A stretch of 64,000 nt of DNA, from positions 124,001 to 188,000 of the forward strand of contig NW_024881691.1 of the NCBI RefSeq assembly GCF_019059575.1, in the 5' to 3' direction. This stretch comes from Amphibalanus amphitrite (taxonomy: Eukaryota; Arthropoda; Thecostraca; Balanomorpha; Balanidae). Position 1 is the stretch's first letter, and each line of letters begins with the position of its first letter. This document shows positions 41,853-53,800 of this stretch, in pieces. Made by a program: the position numbers and the translations under genes. The notes under the pieces were generated by a model. That model saw only the letters and a list, made by a program, of their open reading frames with translations, did not search any database and was not told the DNA's origin.

Positions 41853-43647
41853 CAGTGGCGGATCCAAGGGGGGGTCACATGGGTCATGGCCCCCCTTGAG
41901 GCCCGGGGGCCCAAAGACCTGCCAGGGGCACCACCGGCCTATCAGGGGTATCACAGTCCTGACAGGGGCACCACAGGACCGCCAGGGGCACCACAGGCCT
42001 AGCAGGGACACCACGGGCCTGGTGCCCCTGGGCCCTGACAGGACTGTAACGCCCCTGACAAGCCTGAAGTGTCCCCGGTAGGCACGTGGTGCCCCTGACA
42101 GGCCTGAGGCGCCCCTGCAAGGCCGGTGGTGCCCCTGGCAGGCCTGTGGTGTCCATGGCAGGCCTGTGGTGTCCTTGCTAGGCCTTTGGTGCCCCTGACA
42201 GGCTTGTAATGCCCCTGGAAGGACTGTGGTGCCCCTGGGCCCTGACAAGCCTGAGGTGCCCCTGACAGGCCAGTGGTGCCCTTGCTAGGCCAGTGGTGCC
42301 CTTGCTAGGCCTGTGGTGCCCCTGGCAGGCCTCTGGTGCCCCTGACAGGCCTGAGGCGCCCCTGCAAGGCCGGTGGTGCCCCTGGCAGGCCTGTGGTGTC
42401 CATGGCAGGCCTGTGGTGCCCTTGCTAGGCCTCTGGTGCCCCTGACAGGCTTGTAATGCCCCTGGAAGGACTGTGGTGCCCCTGGCAGGCCTCTGGTGCC
42501 CCTGACAGGCTTGCGGTGCCCTTGGAAGGACTGTGGTGTCCCTGGGCCCTGACAAGCCTGAGGTGCCCTTGACAGGCCCGTGGTGCCCTTGTTAGGCCTG
42601 TGGTGCCCCTGGCAGGCCTCTGGTGCCCCTGGCAGGTCTGTGGTGCCCCTGGCAGGTCTGTGGCGCCCCTGGCAGACCTGTGTTGACTGGTGCCCCTGCT
42701 AGGTCGCTAGTGCCCCTCACAGACCTGTGGTGCCCCTGGGCCTTGACAAGCCTGAGATGCCTGGCTATGACAGGCTCGTGGTGCCCCTGATAGACCAGTG
42801 GTGCCCTTGCTAGGCCTGTAGTGCCCCTGACAGGCCTCTGGTGCCCCTGCTACCCCTGCGCCCGGAGAGGACTATGGTGCCCCTGAAAAGCCTGAAGTGC
42901 CTCTCGACAGGCCCGTGGTGCCCCTGGGCCCTGACAGGCCCAAGTTACCCCCGCGAGGTCGGTGGTGCTCCTGGCAGGCCTCTGGTGCCCCTGGCAGGTC
43001 TGTGGTGTCCCTGGCAGGCCTGTGTTGACTGGTGCCCCTGCTAGGCCGCTGGTGCCCCTCACAGGCCTGCGGTGCCCCTGGAAGGACTGTGGTGTCCCTG
43101 CCCCTAGGGGTGCTCATGGACCCAACAGGCCCGTTGTGCCCCTGACAGGCCTGTCGTGCATACTTGCTAGACCTGTGGTGCCCCTGCTTCCTGACAGGCC
43201 TGTGGTGCCCCTGGCGGGCCTGTGGCGCCCCTACAAGGCCGTAGGTGCCCCTGACAGGTTTGTGGTGTCCCTGGAAGGACTTTGGTGCCCCTGACAAGCC
43301 TGAAGTGTCAAGGACAGACCCTTTAGACGCCAGGGTCAAGTTCGTCGGACTGACAACGATTTGCTTACCTGATAACGTTCCTGGTAAGTACCTACTCACT
43401 ACTCAGCGTCCACAACATATATACACATAGCACATTCATATATACTTGCTTACAATTGGTAAATGTGGTTGTGGCTAAGAGTTAAGATACTGACTAAAAA
43501 TGAAAAATAAAAAGAAAAAAAACTGAAAATGGGGGCACCATCAAAATGAAGTGGACGAAATCCGTTGAGTTTTTAATTTTGGGTATAGGTAGGGGCACCA
43601 CTTCGATTCATGACCCTCCCCTTGGAGTTTTCCTGGATCCGCCCCTG
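41853..43647. mobile_element. hAT element filled with a 20-bp-scale minisatellite
   Basis: Ends CAGTGGCGGATCCA and TGGATCCGCCCCTG with an exact 8-bp duplication AAGCTTTT (41845-41852, 43648-43655). From about 41.93 to 43.31 kb the interior is a degenerate tandem array of GGTGCCCCTGACAGGCCTGT units, roughly seventy copies. No transposase. Confidence 0.93.
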
Positions 43648-43659
43648 AAGCTTTTCGCC

Positions 43660-44830
43660 AACGGCCAGCGTATGTTCTAAAATCTTTTCATTATTATTTC
43701 AGAGTAGCTCTCTAGCAATGAAATGTCATTCCTTTGAACTTGAATGAACAAGGGCTGTAGGGCCTTTTATGTTCTTTTAGGATAAGATGCCTTTGAAAAT
43801 TATACTTTCGCCAGCATGCGATTGTCATTAAAGTTTGGGACAACTCCCAGAACATCTGTTCTACACTCTGGAGACATTTATGGCACTGGTTTGAATGTTT
43901 GATCTACGTTTTGTTTGGGTATGTCCTTTCGTTCTAATGAGACCGTTTAAGGTAAAGGGCTGTATGATCTTCGGATTCAGGGAGACATTGGTCTGGGTGG
44001 CGCCACTGCACTGGCGCGCCGCGGGGCTGAGCCCGTCACGAGGGACAGGCCACCAATCCTCGCAGACGGTCACCCCACGGCACGCGGGCCTGATCCTGAG
44101 GAGCTATTTATTCTCTTTCGAATGATGTTAACCGTTCAGTCCCGGGTCAAGGGGTTTGTGGTGTCGGGGAGAATTTGTGTGAATCCGAGGATATAGCGAC
44201 AGTGACGCCGCCGTCACCTCGTCTCCCCTCTGGCGGCCATGTACGGTACTAGTATTGAAACAGTGGCGCCATCTGCAGCCACCTGAGCCTTTTCTAGCGC
44301 TGATGGTCTGAGTATCAGCTGCAGCTCCGTCGAACGAACGCCTTTGTTTCCAAGGGATTTATATAATAAGCCTTGACTCTAGCGTATAACTAGTCTTGTA
44401 AATAGTTGAGTAGATATTTATTCTTGACTCATAAAATAAAGCTAAAACCTGATTTAGTGTAACTGCCGCCTTGGAAGAAAGCGGACTGTAAATGTAGACA
44501 AGTTTGTATGTAAGCCCATCGCACATCAAAGTAACATCGATTTTTCATCTAGAATTCGCGTTGTTAGAGAATCTCGAGCCATCCCCTTCTAAGTAGAGAC
44601 ACTGCACTCCGGCTCGGTATCAATGTCGGTTGTGTTCATGGGTGGAGAATGTTTGAAAAAGTTACCCCGGCCGGCGACCGTTAGTCGGAAAAACGATATG
44701 CTCACGCCGTTATCAACGGTCATCAACAAACCCTTTTCTGACGCATGGCATGCAATAATGGATGTTGAGTTTATGAAAGGATGAGGGTTGTATCCGACAT
44801 CGTATCATTCATAACATTTCTGGCATGGAT
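43660..44830. other. Unannotated intergenic DNA
   Basis: Mixed composition, no recognised gene. A plus-strand AATAAA lies at 44435-44440. Confidence 0.4.
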
Positions 44831-44831
44831 T

Positions 44832-44985
44832 CATAGGCGGCGGAACGGGGAGGGCACCGGGGCACCGTGCCCCCCTTTGATTTTGGCATTTTAACATTAG
44901 CCCTATGGGCATTGCATGGAAAGAATGGGACCAAAAGTCGGCAGTGCTCCCCCCCCCCTTAATTGAGGATGTTCCGCCGCTACTG
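44832..44985. mobile_element. hAT MITE (154 bp)
   Basis: Ends CATAGGCGGCGGAAC and GTTCCGCCGCTACTG with a near 8-bp duplication (GCATGATT on the right, GCATGGATT on the left). Internal C and G tracts; no coding capacity. Confidence 0.75.
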
Positions 44986-45289
44986 GCATGATTAAAAAAG
45001 TGATTTCCATTTAAATGATTTCTTTTTACTTAAACGTATGCAAACACCATACCCAAGCCATATAATATGCCATTATTAGTCAATGTTCCGTTTACAGTTT
45101 TTTATTGTGTCTCAAAACAGCCACAAAAAGACGACAGCTCACCTTGTAGGAGCTTTACAGAGAAAATTGAACGTTCGAATCAAAGTACTAAAGTGGGTGA
45201 CTGACATCCAGGGACGCAGTCTTTTTCAAAGTTAAGCGGCTCAACCTCACATGAGACAAACAGAGGGTCAATCCAAGGAGATCGACCGG

Positions 45290-45628
45290 TCCCGATCTCG
45301 TAGCTCACTCGGTAGAGCGTTGGACTCCGCGTGGTGAGAGCACGCGTCCCGGTTACAACAGTCCGGGTTCGAATCGCGACGGGCGCTCGGTGTTGAGCAT
45401 CCTGACGGGTATGGTTGCGGTTGGTGGCAGGCCAATCGAAGTCAGCCGAAGTCAATGAGAAGGACCGGCCGTGCGCGGCTTTGTGTGTACGTTCAGCTTC
45501 GGGCTCTAACTTCTGCCATGGATCAGGAATTACACCATCAGAAGGTATGTATAAGGGCAGGGCCAGCGCAGCAAGCTCCGCTTAGCGGGGGCTCTGCATC
45601 TGTCCTTGTAAATCCTTCCATTTAAAAG
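45290..45628 (+). mobile_element. tRNA-derived SINE, copy 2
   Basis: Head with A box TAGCTCACTCGGTAGAGC and B box GGGTTCGAATC, body with TTGCGGTTGGTGGCAGG and GAAGTCAG, and tail GCAAGCTCCGCTTAGCG then TCTGTCCTTGTAAATCC. The block order matches copy 1 at 6.3-6.6 kb; here the element is about 40 bp longer. Confidence 0.82.
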
Positions 45629-45639
45629 GTTCGGGCCAA

Positions 45640-47430
45640 ATTTGTTTGAAAAATCCTTAGATTTTTGTCAAGCAGACAGCAGTGGTTCTATACAGTGCGC
45701 CGAAGGAGCGCAAAATTTTCAAAATTGAGTACCTATGATTCATTGAGAGCAATCTGCAGGTATTGGCAACCACACGCGGGTCTTATAGTTGGAGATTTTG
45801 GCCCGTTAAGTAAATACCTACCCGATTTGCAACATTACACCCATGGCAGTCAACATCCGAAGAACGAGTTTTTTTTTCTCTTATGGAGGAAGCTTTTAGG
45901 ATTTGAGTGAAAAAGTTACCCCGGCCGCGCCGGGGTAGGCTGAAAGTTACCCCGGCCACGGCCGGGGTGGCCGGGGCAGGTTCTCCACCCATGGTTGTGT
46001 TGTTCTCTGAAAATCATTCTGTTACGCTCCTGACGGCTGCAGCCTGCACTGGCAGTGGCCCTGCCCCCGGTGACGGGACTGCCAGTGCTGCCAGTGCTGC
46101 CGCACCCGTCAGCAGCAGCACTCCGCAGCGCCCTCTGAGGGAGCAATGCCGCCGCCGCTAACTGATCTGAACCGGACTGTCATTGTTAGTGTGCGACGCT
46201 CCTATGTTCCGTGGCATCGCTTTTGATGGGCAGGGATCGTCTGCTTCGTAGCTGAATCGTCAAAACATGCCCTAGGCTTTTAGTTATTTTATATTGTAGT
46301 GCTGAGTTGAGTTCCCATTTCATATTTGAGTGCCGAGTTGAGTTCCCTGTCTTTGCATGCTTCTACTGATGCTTCGCAAACGTGCGACAAGTTATATATT
46401 GTTCTCCACTTCTATGTGATTTAGTGGCTCAATTTGACATATTGGAGTTTGTGTGGCGTCAGTTGTGACCTGACAAGGACGCAGGGTCTCCTGAGCTCTC
46501 TTGAAGTATTAGCGATAATAAATAATTCAATGTTAATGCTGTCATCGGATGTGAATAAACATATCAATGCCTGACATTAGCGATAATTTTTATCGGTCTG
46601 AGTTAAGTACACTATGATAAATTACCCGGTGATGGTAAATTACCCGAAATTCCCTGCGAAAGCAAATCCGTTAATGCAATTATGAACCATTTAAACGGAA
46701 ATAAGATCCATAAAAACCTTAAACGTGCACCGGTTATTCGTCTCTTTGCTTTTATAGTTCTACGAGTATGTATGAATGAATGCGCTTATGCTTGATCCGC
46801 ACACGTACATATGTTAGACTAAGCTGGCGCTTAAAAGAACCGCGTCCGTTCCTTGTTTTTATTGCCACCAGTAGCTGCCGCCTGCTTCATTGTCACCATA
46901 CCCGCATTTGAGCGGTCACCGCGGCCTCAGTGACAGCATATCCTGCACTCCTGCCGGCCGTCCGATCTGACGGATGTCGGACACTCTGTCACGGCAGACA
47001 TCTCATCAAGACGGGAACCCGCGCCGCTGACAGATGTCTCATAGAACGTCCAATGGACGACCGGTCTTTACTCAGCAGATGACAGCTCCGCTAGTGGGCG
47101 TGTCTGAGCGACGACAGGCCGTCACTCAGCAGTTGACAGATATGTCAGATTTGGCCGGCGGCAGACGGCGCCCCGCCCGGCCAGCGCCCTCGCTCACCGC
47201 TGTGGCGAGAGCAGTCTGCTTTCCTACTTCGTGTCCGTCCAGAAATGGCGGACCGAATACAGCAATTCCTCGTTTTAGCCCGTTGCTATTAATTCTCCCG
47301 GCCACAATAGACTTCCACGGACTAGACTGGCCAGACTACATTGAGTACATAGGCTGGTGCGACTGAAAGACCGGTGCCACTCGTCTGATGTTGCTACACC
47401 GATACTGGTGAACCCACGGAATTGACGTTT
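45640..47430. other. Intergenic DNA, no gene recognised
   Basis: Contains a GC-rich inverted motif GTTACCCCGGCC at 45914 and 45951, also present at 44660, which may be a small repeat family. After 46.85 kb the sequence becomes CpG-rich. Confidence 0.4.
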
Positions 47431-47512
47431 ATGTGGTCATATGGTGACTGAGTATGACCGTGCCGTGTTCATAATTGACGTGTGATATGCCCGCTTCAGA
47501 TGTGAACTCTGC

Positions 47513-47850
47513 CGTGACTGACGTGTGGTATGTCCGTGACTGACGTGTGATGCTCTCGTGACTGACGTATAATGTTCTCGTGACTGACGGATCATGTTCT
47601 CGTGACTGACGTGTGCCATGTCCGTGACTGACGTGTGGTATGTCCGTGACTGACGTGTGATGCTCTCGTGACTGACGTTAATATTCTCGTGCCTGACGTA
47701 TAATGTTCTCGTGACTGACGTGTGCCATGTCCGTGACTGACGTTTGTTATGTCCGTGACTGACATGTGATATGTTCGTGACTGACATATGATGTTTCCGT
47801 GACTGATGCGCGGCCGTGACGGAAGTGTGATGTTTTCGTGACTGACGCGC
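47513..47850. repeat. 22-bp tandem array carrying TGACTGACG cores
   Basis: About fifteen degenerate 22-bp units of CGTGACTGACGTGTGATGTTCT type. Many include TGACGT, the CRE/ATF half-site, next to TGACT. No spacers of unrelated sequence. Confidence 0.9.
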
Positions 47851-47859
47851 GGCGGTGTC

Positions 47860-50800
47860 GTGACCGGGCCGTGACCGGGGCGCGGCCGGAGGCGCGGCCC
47901 GGTGCCGCCGTCTCTCGGTTTGCGTGCTGGCCCAAATGGAGAGAAGGCGCCGGCTAATAGCGTCTGTCCGTCAGCCGACCGGCCGGGCCGCGCCGGCCCG
48001 CCGGCCACAGTTTTTCAGCCGGCCCAGAGGTCGCGCCGGGTCAACAGACAATCTCGGGAAACAAATGAGTTTTCGGATGCGCGGCCGACTTCTGTCCCTA
48101 CTACCTCTCGACATGATAAAACGTTAATCATTGTATTTATTCCGCTTTGATGAATTTATTGAAGAAAACACTGTGCTTTGCCCGCGAAATTATACCCCAT
48201 AGCCGATGTGGTGTGGCTGATAATGAAATATTTTGATGCCTCTACAATTTGGCCTGCCACGCGTGTTATTTATGAGGCGGTGCTCTCGTAGTGGAATCTC
48301 GGGCCCGGGAAGGGTTGGCCAGAGCTCCCCGTTAATTATTGGGTGGGCAGTCGGAGTTATGAAATACGCTGCTGTAATGGATCGCCGCGCCTGCGCGCCG
48401 CACGGCTACCTCACAGATTGTATCGCCTCTTGCAAATCCGCCGCGTTACTAGTTAATGACCGGGTACTGACGTGCAAAAACCAAGTGGCCCGCTGTAGTG
48501 GCCGAGTCAACACGGATTTATCGCACGGCCCGCTTTTGTTGTGGCCAGATTTACAGCCATTTTCGAGCTTCATCTGCGGGGTCGCCGGCGCTGTCCCCGC
48601 CCACCGGGGGCCGGTCCGCCCGAACTCCGGCCGCCGCTGCGGACCGGCGACACTGCGGACCGGCGGACGTTCCCACCACCTCTGCTGCCTGCTCGCTCCA
48701 ATCGTGGAAACGTCCCATTCGTTCCGGTTACGATTGACTGGGAGCGCGCTGCGGCGGCGGCGGCGGCGGCGGTGTCGAGGACCGGGCAGGTCGATCACGG
48801 GCGGGCCGCGCCGCGAGAAAACACGGAAATAGCCTGCTCTGTATGCATGGCCTGGAGTGAGCGCTATGACGGGCCGTCCCGTGCGGAGGGCCGCCCCGTA
48901 CGGAGGGCCGCCCTCGCTGACGGAGAGACGGGGAGGATGACGGGCAGAACAACATGGGCCGCGGGAGCGGTGCAGAGCCGCGCGGCGGTCACAGAGGAGA
49001 CATCGGCAACGGGGCGCGGAAACAAGTGGGCCCAACTCCGTAGCATTCTCTTTTGATGAGTGTACCAATGCGACGTTTGTCTTCACAAACGTTTGAAGAT
49101 GCAATGAAGACTTGACGGAAAGCATGAGAGCCCGGTGAGTGCGGTACACTTTAAATGGCAATTAAAACTTGACAACGAAGTAGAAACGTAGCAAATGTTC
49201 CAACCCCTTCCATATTTGCACTTTTAAACGACGCATACAACCAGTTGTGAAATCTTCTGTACCTGCGCTTGAAATGTTCTTTGCTGTCTTGGATAGGAAC
49301 TTAAGTGTCTCGCTTGCAAGCGGTTTTAACCTTGTACTTACCTAATCGAAAAGTTTAAAAGGCTCGCGTGATATTTGAGTACCTATGACGTGAAGTTTTT
49401 AGGTACGAAAACAAACTTTATTCACGACATAGGCCATTCGATGTTTACCTTCAGTTTGTTTCCTCCCAGCCCTTCCGCTTTGGGCGCAAAATGACCTTGT
49501 AGTCGATAAACAAACAACAAACCAGCCCTTCCGTTTGAGGGCAGACTGACTCCGTGCCCGTCCTGCCCTGCTCACCGCTCTCAGGGTTTGCTGTTCCGCA
49601 AGCTGCCCCGCTCGCCAAGCGGCCGCCCTCTCAGGGTCTGCGGTGCCGGCCGGCCCGTCCAATATTGCCGGGGAGGGGCGCTGGGCGGCGCCCGCTCGCA
49701 GTAATGCACTGGTAACGATGTCAGCTCGGCGGCGCCCGCAGCGGGCGCGCTCCGCACCACCCACCCTTATCGCAGATTCCATCGGATCGGGCGCCCGGCG
49801 GCCGCGATAGTTCACCGATGGTCATTAGCCCTATCTCACACCCTGGTCGGCCGCTGCTGCAGCCCGCACCGGCGCTCGGGCGGCGCTGTCCATGTCGAGC
49901 TCTCGGGAGATGTCGGTGATGGTAGTCCGGTGTGTGTTCGTGACGTCGCCAGACTGCGCGGTGTCTGAGGCAGCTCTGTGCAGAGGTGCGCCTCGGCAGT
50001 CTGTCACACCCGGCCGCTCAATGCCTTTATGACGGGATAACAAGTGTACCAGTGCACCGGCTAATCGGCAATTGGTCCATGTCAAATCGCCAGTTAAGTA
50101 CGGAAATGAATCACAAAGCGAGGCGACCCCAGTCGCCCCACCGGCACCGTGAGCGGCATTGTGCCGGCGTTACTGCTTTAATTAATGATGTATAAAATCA
50201 ACCCCAACCTCCCCCGGGGGCGCCGTTTCCATCTGCGACCGGGGCGCCCGAGAATTCATCTGCATCGGTAATGTCCCGCGGGGATGCAGGCCGCGCGCCC
50301 GATCGGGAAGGCGCGAAATGGAAAATGGCGCGCCGCCGCCGTAATTCGGCCGATACCATCTGGCGCGCGGCGGCAGGAACGGCGCACGGCGCCGCGCCGC
50401 CGCCGCCTCCCCCGAGACCGGCTCAAGCACATGACAAACAGATTAACAATGTCGGCGCCCGTGCCGGCGCCGTGTTTGCCGTCCTCTTGTGCGCGTCCAA
50501 TGAATAGCCGAGTCGGGGTGGCTTTAATTCGGCCCGGCCCCCGGTGAGATCGGGCCCGGACCGAGCTCCCCGCGCGGACCCGCACAGACGGACAGGGTGG
50601 ACCGGTGAGTGATGCGAGGGTACAATGGCGCCTCTCTGATAGAAAATTTGTTCTGTTGTTTTTTTTTCGTCAAACATTGTTTTAGTGACTATGGTTTCCA
50701 CTATGTAAGGTTCTGCTGTTGTTGATCGCCGACAGCTGTGAGCGGTGTCCGAGCCATCAGCACCGCGCCACGGAGCACCCTTTTTGTCCGGCGGCCGAAT

Positions 50801-53800
50801 CGAGCGCGCGCCGTCGAAGCTGTCACCGCGGGGACCACCTGACCGAGCTGAGAGCGTGACAGGCGGCCCTCGGCGGCCACTCAGCACATGCGGCGCCGGC
50901 GTGCTCCCCGCCGCGGCCGCGGCCGGAGCGGGGCCGGCGGCGCGGCGCCCGGTCATGACTGGCCGCTCGGCGCGGCGCGGCCGGGTTGCGGCGCCCCGCT
51001 GCGCGCCGGCGGCGCCGCGGGCCGCGCGGCCGACAGGTCCGGCGACCCCCCGGCGGGCGCGCGCCGCTCCCCCGGCGGCGTGGCCCTTTGTGCTGCGCCG
51101 CCGCCGCTCATCAGCACCGACGGCACGTAAAAACGCCGTCCGGCGGCGGCGGCGGCGGCCACCGGCGGAGAGCAGCGTCATTACAGGCTACTGGACGGTG
51201 TCACCGGCTCAGAGTCGCAGCGGCGGCCGACAGCCGGCCGCTCCCGCGGTCACTCACAGATCGGGCGATACGGATCACAGCTGTTACGGCTGACTCGGCT
51301 GTGTGGCCCGCGTGACCCGCTAAGGGCCGCTGCACTGGGGAACCGTGCGCCGTTCCAGTTCGCCTTTTGGTGAGCGTAGGGCTCGACGATCACCCGACCT
51401 CAGTCGGTGAGGGAGCCCTCCCGGCCGGCACCCGGCTTCACCGCGTTCCCGGAACGTTGCGGAGGCGGCCGGCCACAAACGCGCTCGGTTTGACCGCACT
51501 GAGAGCGGCCGTCCCGCCCCGGCCGGCCCCGACGGGTCTTCTGCTCACCGCGACGGGGGGGGGGGGGTCCAGGCCGTAACCGCCCTACATGCACGGATAC
51601 CCGGGCAGCGCTGCCCAGAACTGGCCACAGTTCGGGCTAGCCCCACACGCGGCCCGACTCCCTCTACAACGTGATTTTTGTTTTTGTTTTTGTTGCGTCA
51701 CTTGCAGTGGGAAGTGTACTGGATACAACACGGTGCGGTTTCGGTTTTGGTTTTGTTTTAACCAACATCAGCGGCATCTGCCGACGGCCGGCCGGCCGGC
51801 CGTTTCGCCGCGGCTGACAAATCGCTACTGCACGAAGCGCGCGACCACCGCGCCGGCAGTGCCAACTCGCGGCGGGCGCCGCCCGGCCACCTGCCATTTA
51901 ACACCAGTAGCACGGCGAATACCCCAGATATCATCAGCCCGCCAGCCGCATGCAACTGATCAATGGCACGCTACTGTGGCGCGCGGCCGCCGCGGGCCCG
52001 ATCGGCGATACTCTGAATATCCCTGCCGAGGTCCGCCGCGTCCAGCGGGCGCCGGCAGCGACATCCCGCGCTATCACCGGACCCGCGGGCGAGTTATACC
52101 ACCCCAGCAGCGGCACCGGCCGATACATGGCGCTAACGAGCTATCACGAGTGTAACTCGCGCCGTATCGGCTGCAGAGGTCATTTTGGTGGCAATTGAAG
52201 CCGGGTGCTATGTTATTCGGGAGTCGGCGCCTGTCATGTTTCGCATAGCGCACATTCCCCGCGCGGCTCCGGGCTGCGCCTGAGGGCTGCGACTCTCTCC
52301 GCCCCGTCCCGCCGCTGCTCGGAGTCGGGTGACCCTGCCGAGGCCGGACGTCCGCCCAGAGAGCCGCTGGGCGCGTCTCGCCCTCGGCCGGCGACATCCA
52401 GCCGGCGCGGCGCGCGCCCGCCGCCCGACCGGCTCATTATGTTTTCTATGAATTTAAACGAGCGCCGACCGTGTTTATAGGTTTTCATTTCCAGCAGCTC
52501 TCCGATACGGCGGCTGGCGGGGGCGGGGGCGGGGGCGGCAGCCGGGGCGCCCCCCGGCGCTGGCGGGTCACGCCGGCCACTTCAGAGCGGCCGGCTCGGC
52601 GGGCGGCCGGGGCCGACCGCTGCCCGCCGCCCACCGGCCGTATACATCAGCCGCGTGGCACGGGCGCCGCCCGCGCCGCGCTGAACACTTCAGAGAGCGG
52701 CCGCCCGAGGGTGCGGCCACCTGACCCCCACCGGGGCCGACCGCCGCCCACCACTGGCCACCTGACCGTACTGACCCGACCCGATCGGAACCGGTGCGCC
52801 GCACCGCCGGGGACAGCCGGAGGTGCATTTACAGGGTCTTTTCAGTGAGTACATCCCCTGCGGAAAACAAATGAGCCCGTTTTTGCCGACCTGTTTTGTC
52901 TTTTTCCTTTCCGTATGTAATTTGCCACAGGAGCTGTTGTTGGCGTCATCATCTTGGAAGCATTAATCTTGACTGACGGAATTTGACCAGTCATCCGCCA
53001 TTGTCTTTCTCGGCCGACGAAAAATTACAAGAAGAAAAATGAATCAGGACAAAGTAGTGCTCACAAGAAAGAGCGTTCTTTATGAGGTGTCACCCCGGGG
53101 CCGGCAGCGGGGCGGCGACGACCGAGTACAATAAGTGTCCGCCGGCCGGCACCGCGGCACCAATCGGGCCGCTCCCGGGCGGAGGCGGGTGCAGCTCCGC
53201 AGCCCCTGCTCGGCGGAGGCGGGGCGCTGCTCTGGCCGGCCCCGTCTCAGTGGAGCAGCTCTGGGGCCTTGACTCGACAGGGGCGGGTGCAGGCGACAGA
53301 GCCCTGTCTCGACTGCCTGCCCACTCTTAGCCCGACACGGGCGGTTCGTCGGCCCACATTCTGTGTTGTTCCAGATGAGGCCATCGGTCAGTCCGGTCCG
53401 GCCCGCGGCGCCCGTGTCGTGCCCCGGCCCGGCCCGCGGCGGCCCCGCCCATAACTCACACACACTGCCAGTGAGAACACAACAGTTGGAGCGGTCATCG
53501 GGGTGTCGGCGGCGCCGTTAGCGCGTGTTACTGCCGTCGGCCCCTCTGTCCGCCGGTCCCGGCGCGGGGGTCGGGTCTGGCCAGGTGGGGTCGGCCGGCG
53601 GCGCTCGGTCGATGATGCAGGGATACAGAGCTCGCCCGCCGGGAGACCCGCTGAGCGCGCCGCGTCTGCCGCACACGGCGCCGGACCGCCAGATGGGTTA
53701 CCGGACCACCACCTTCCGTACCGAGAGAACGGCCAGATGTCTGAATGGTAACCCGGCAGGGAGCCGCGGGGAACCCGGCGGGGAACCAACCCGATGGGGG

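Noticed and set aside
51589-51700. Exon-like start MHGYPGSAAQNW
   Set aside because: The frame soon becomes Phe/Cys low-complexity and there is no domain or clear donor; chance in GC-rich DNA is likelier.
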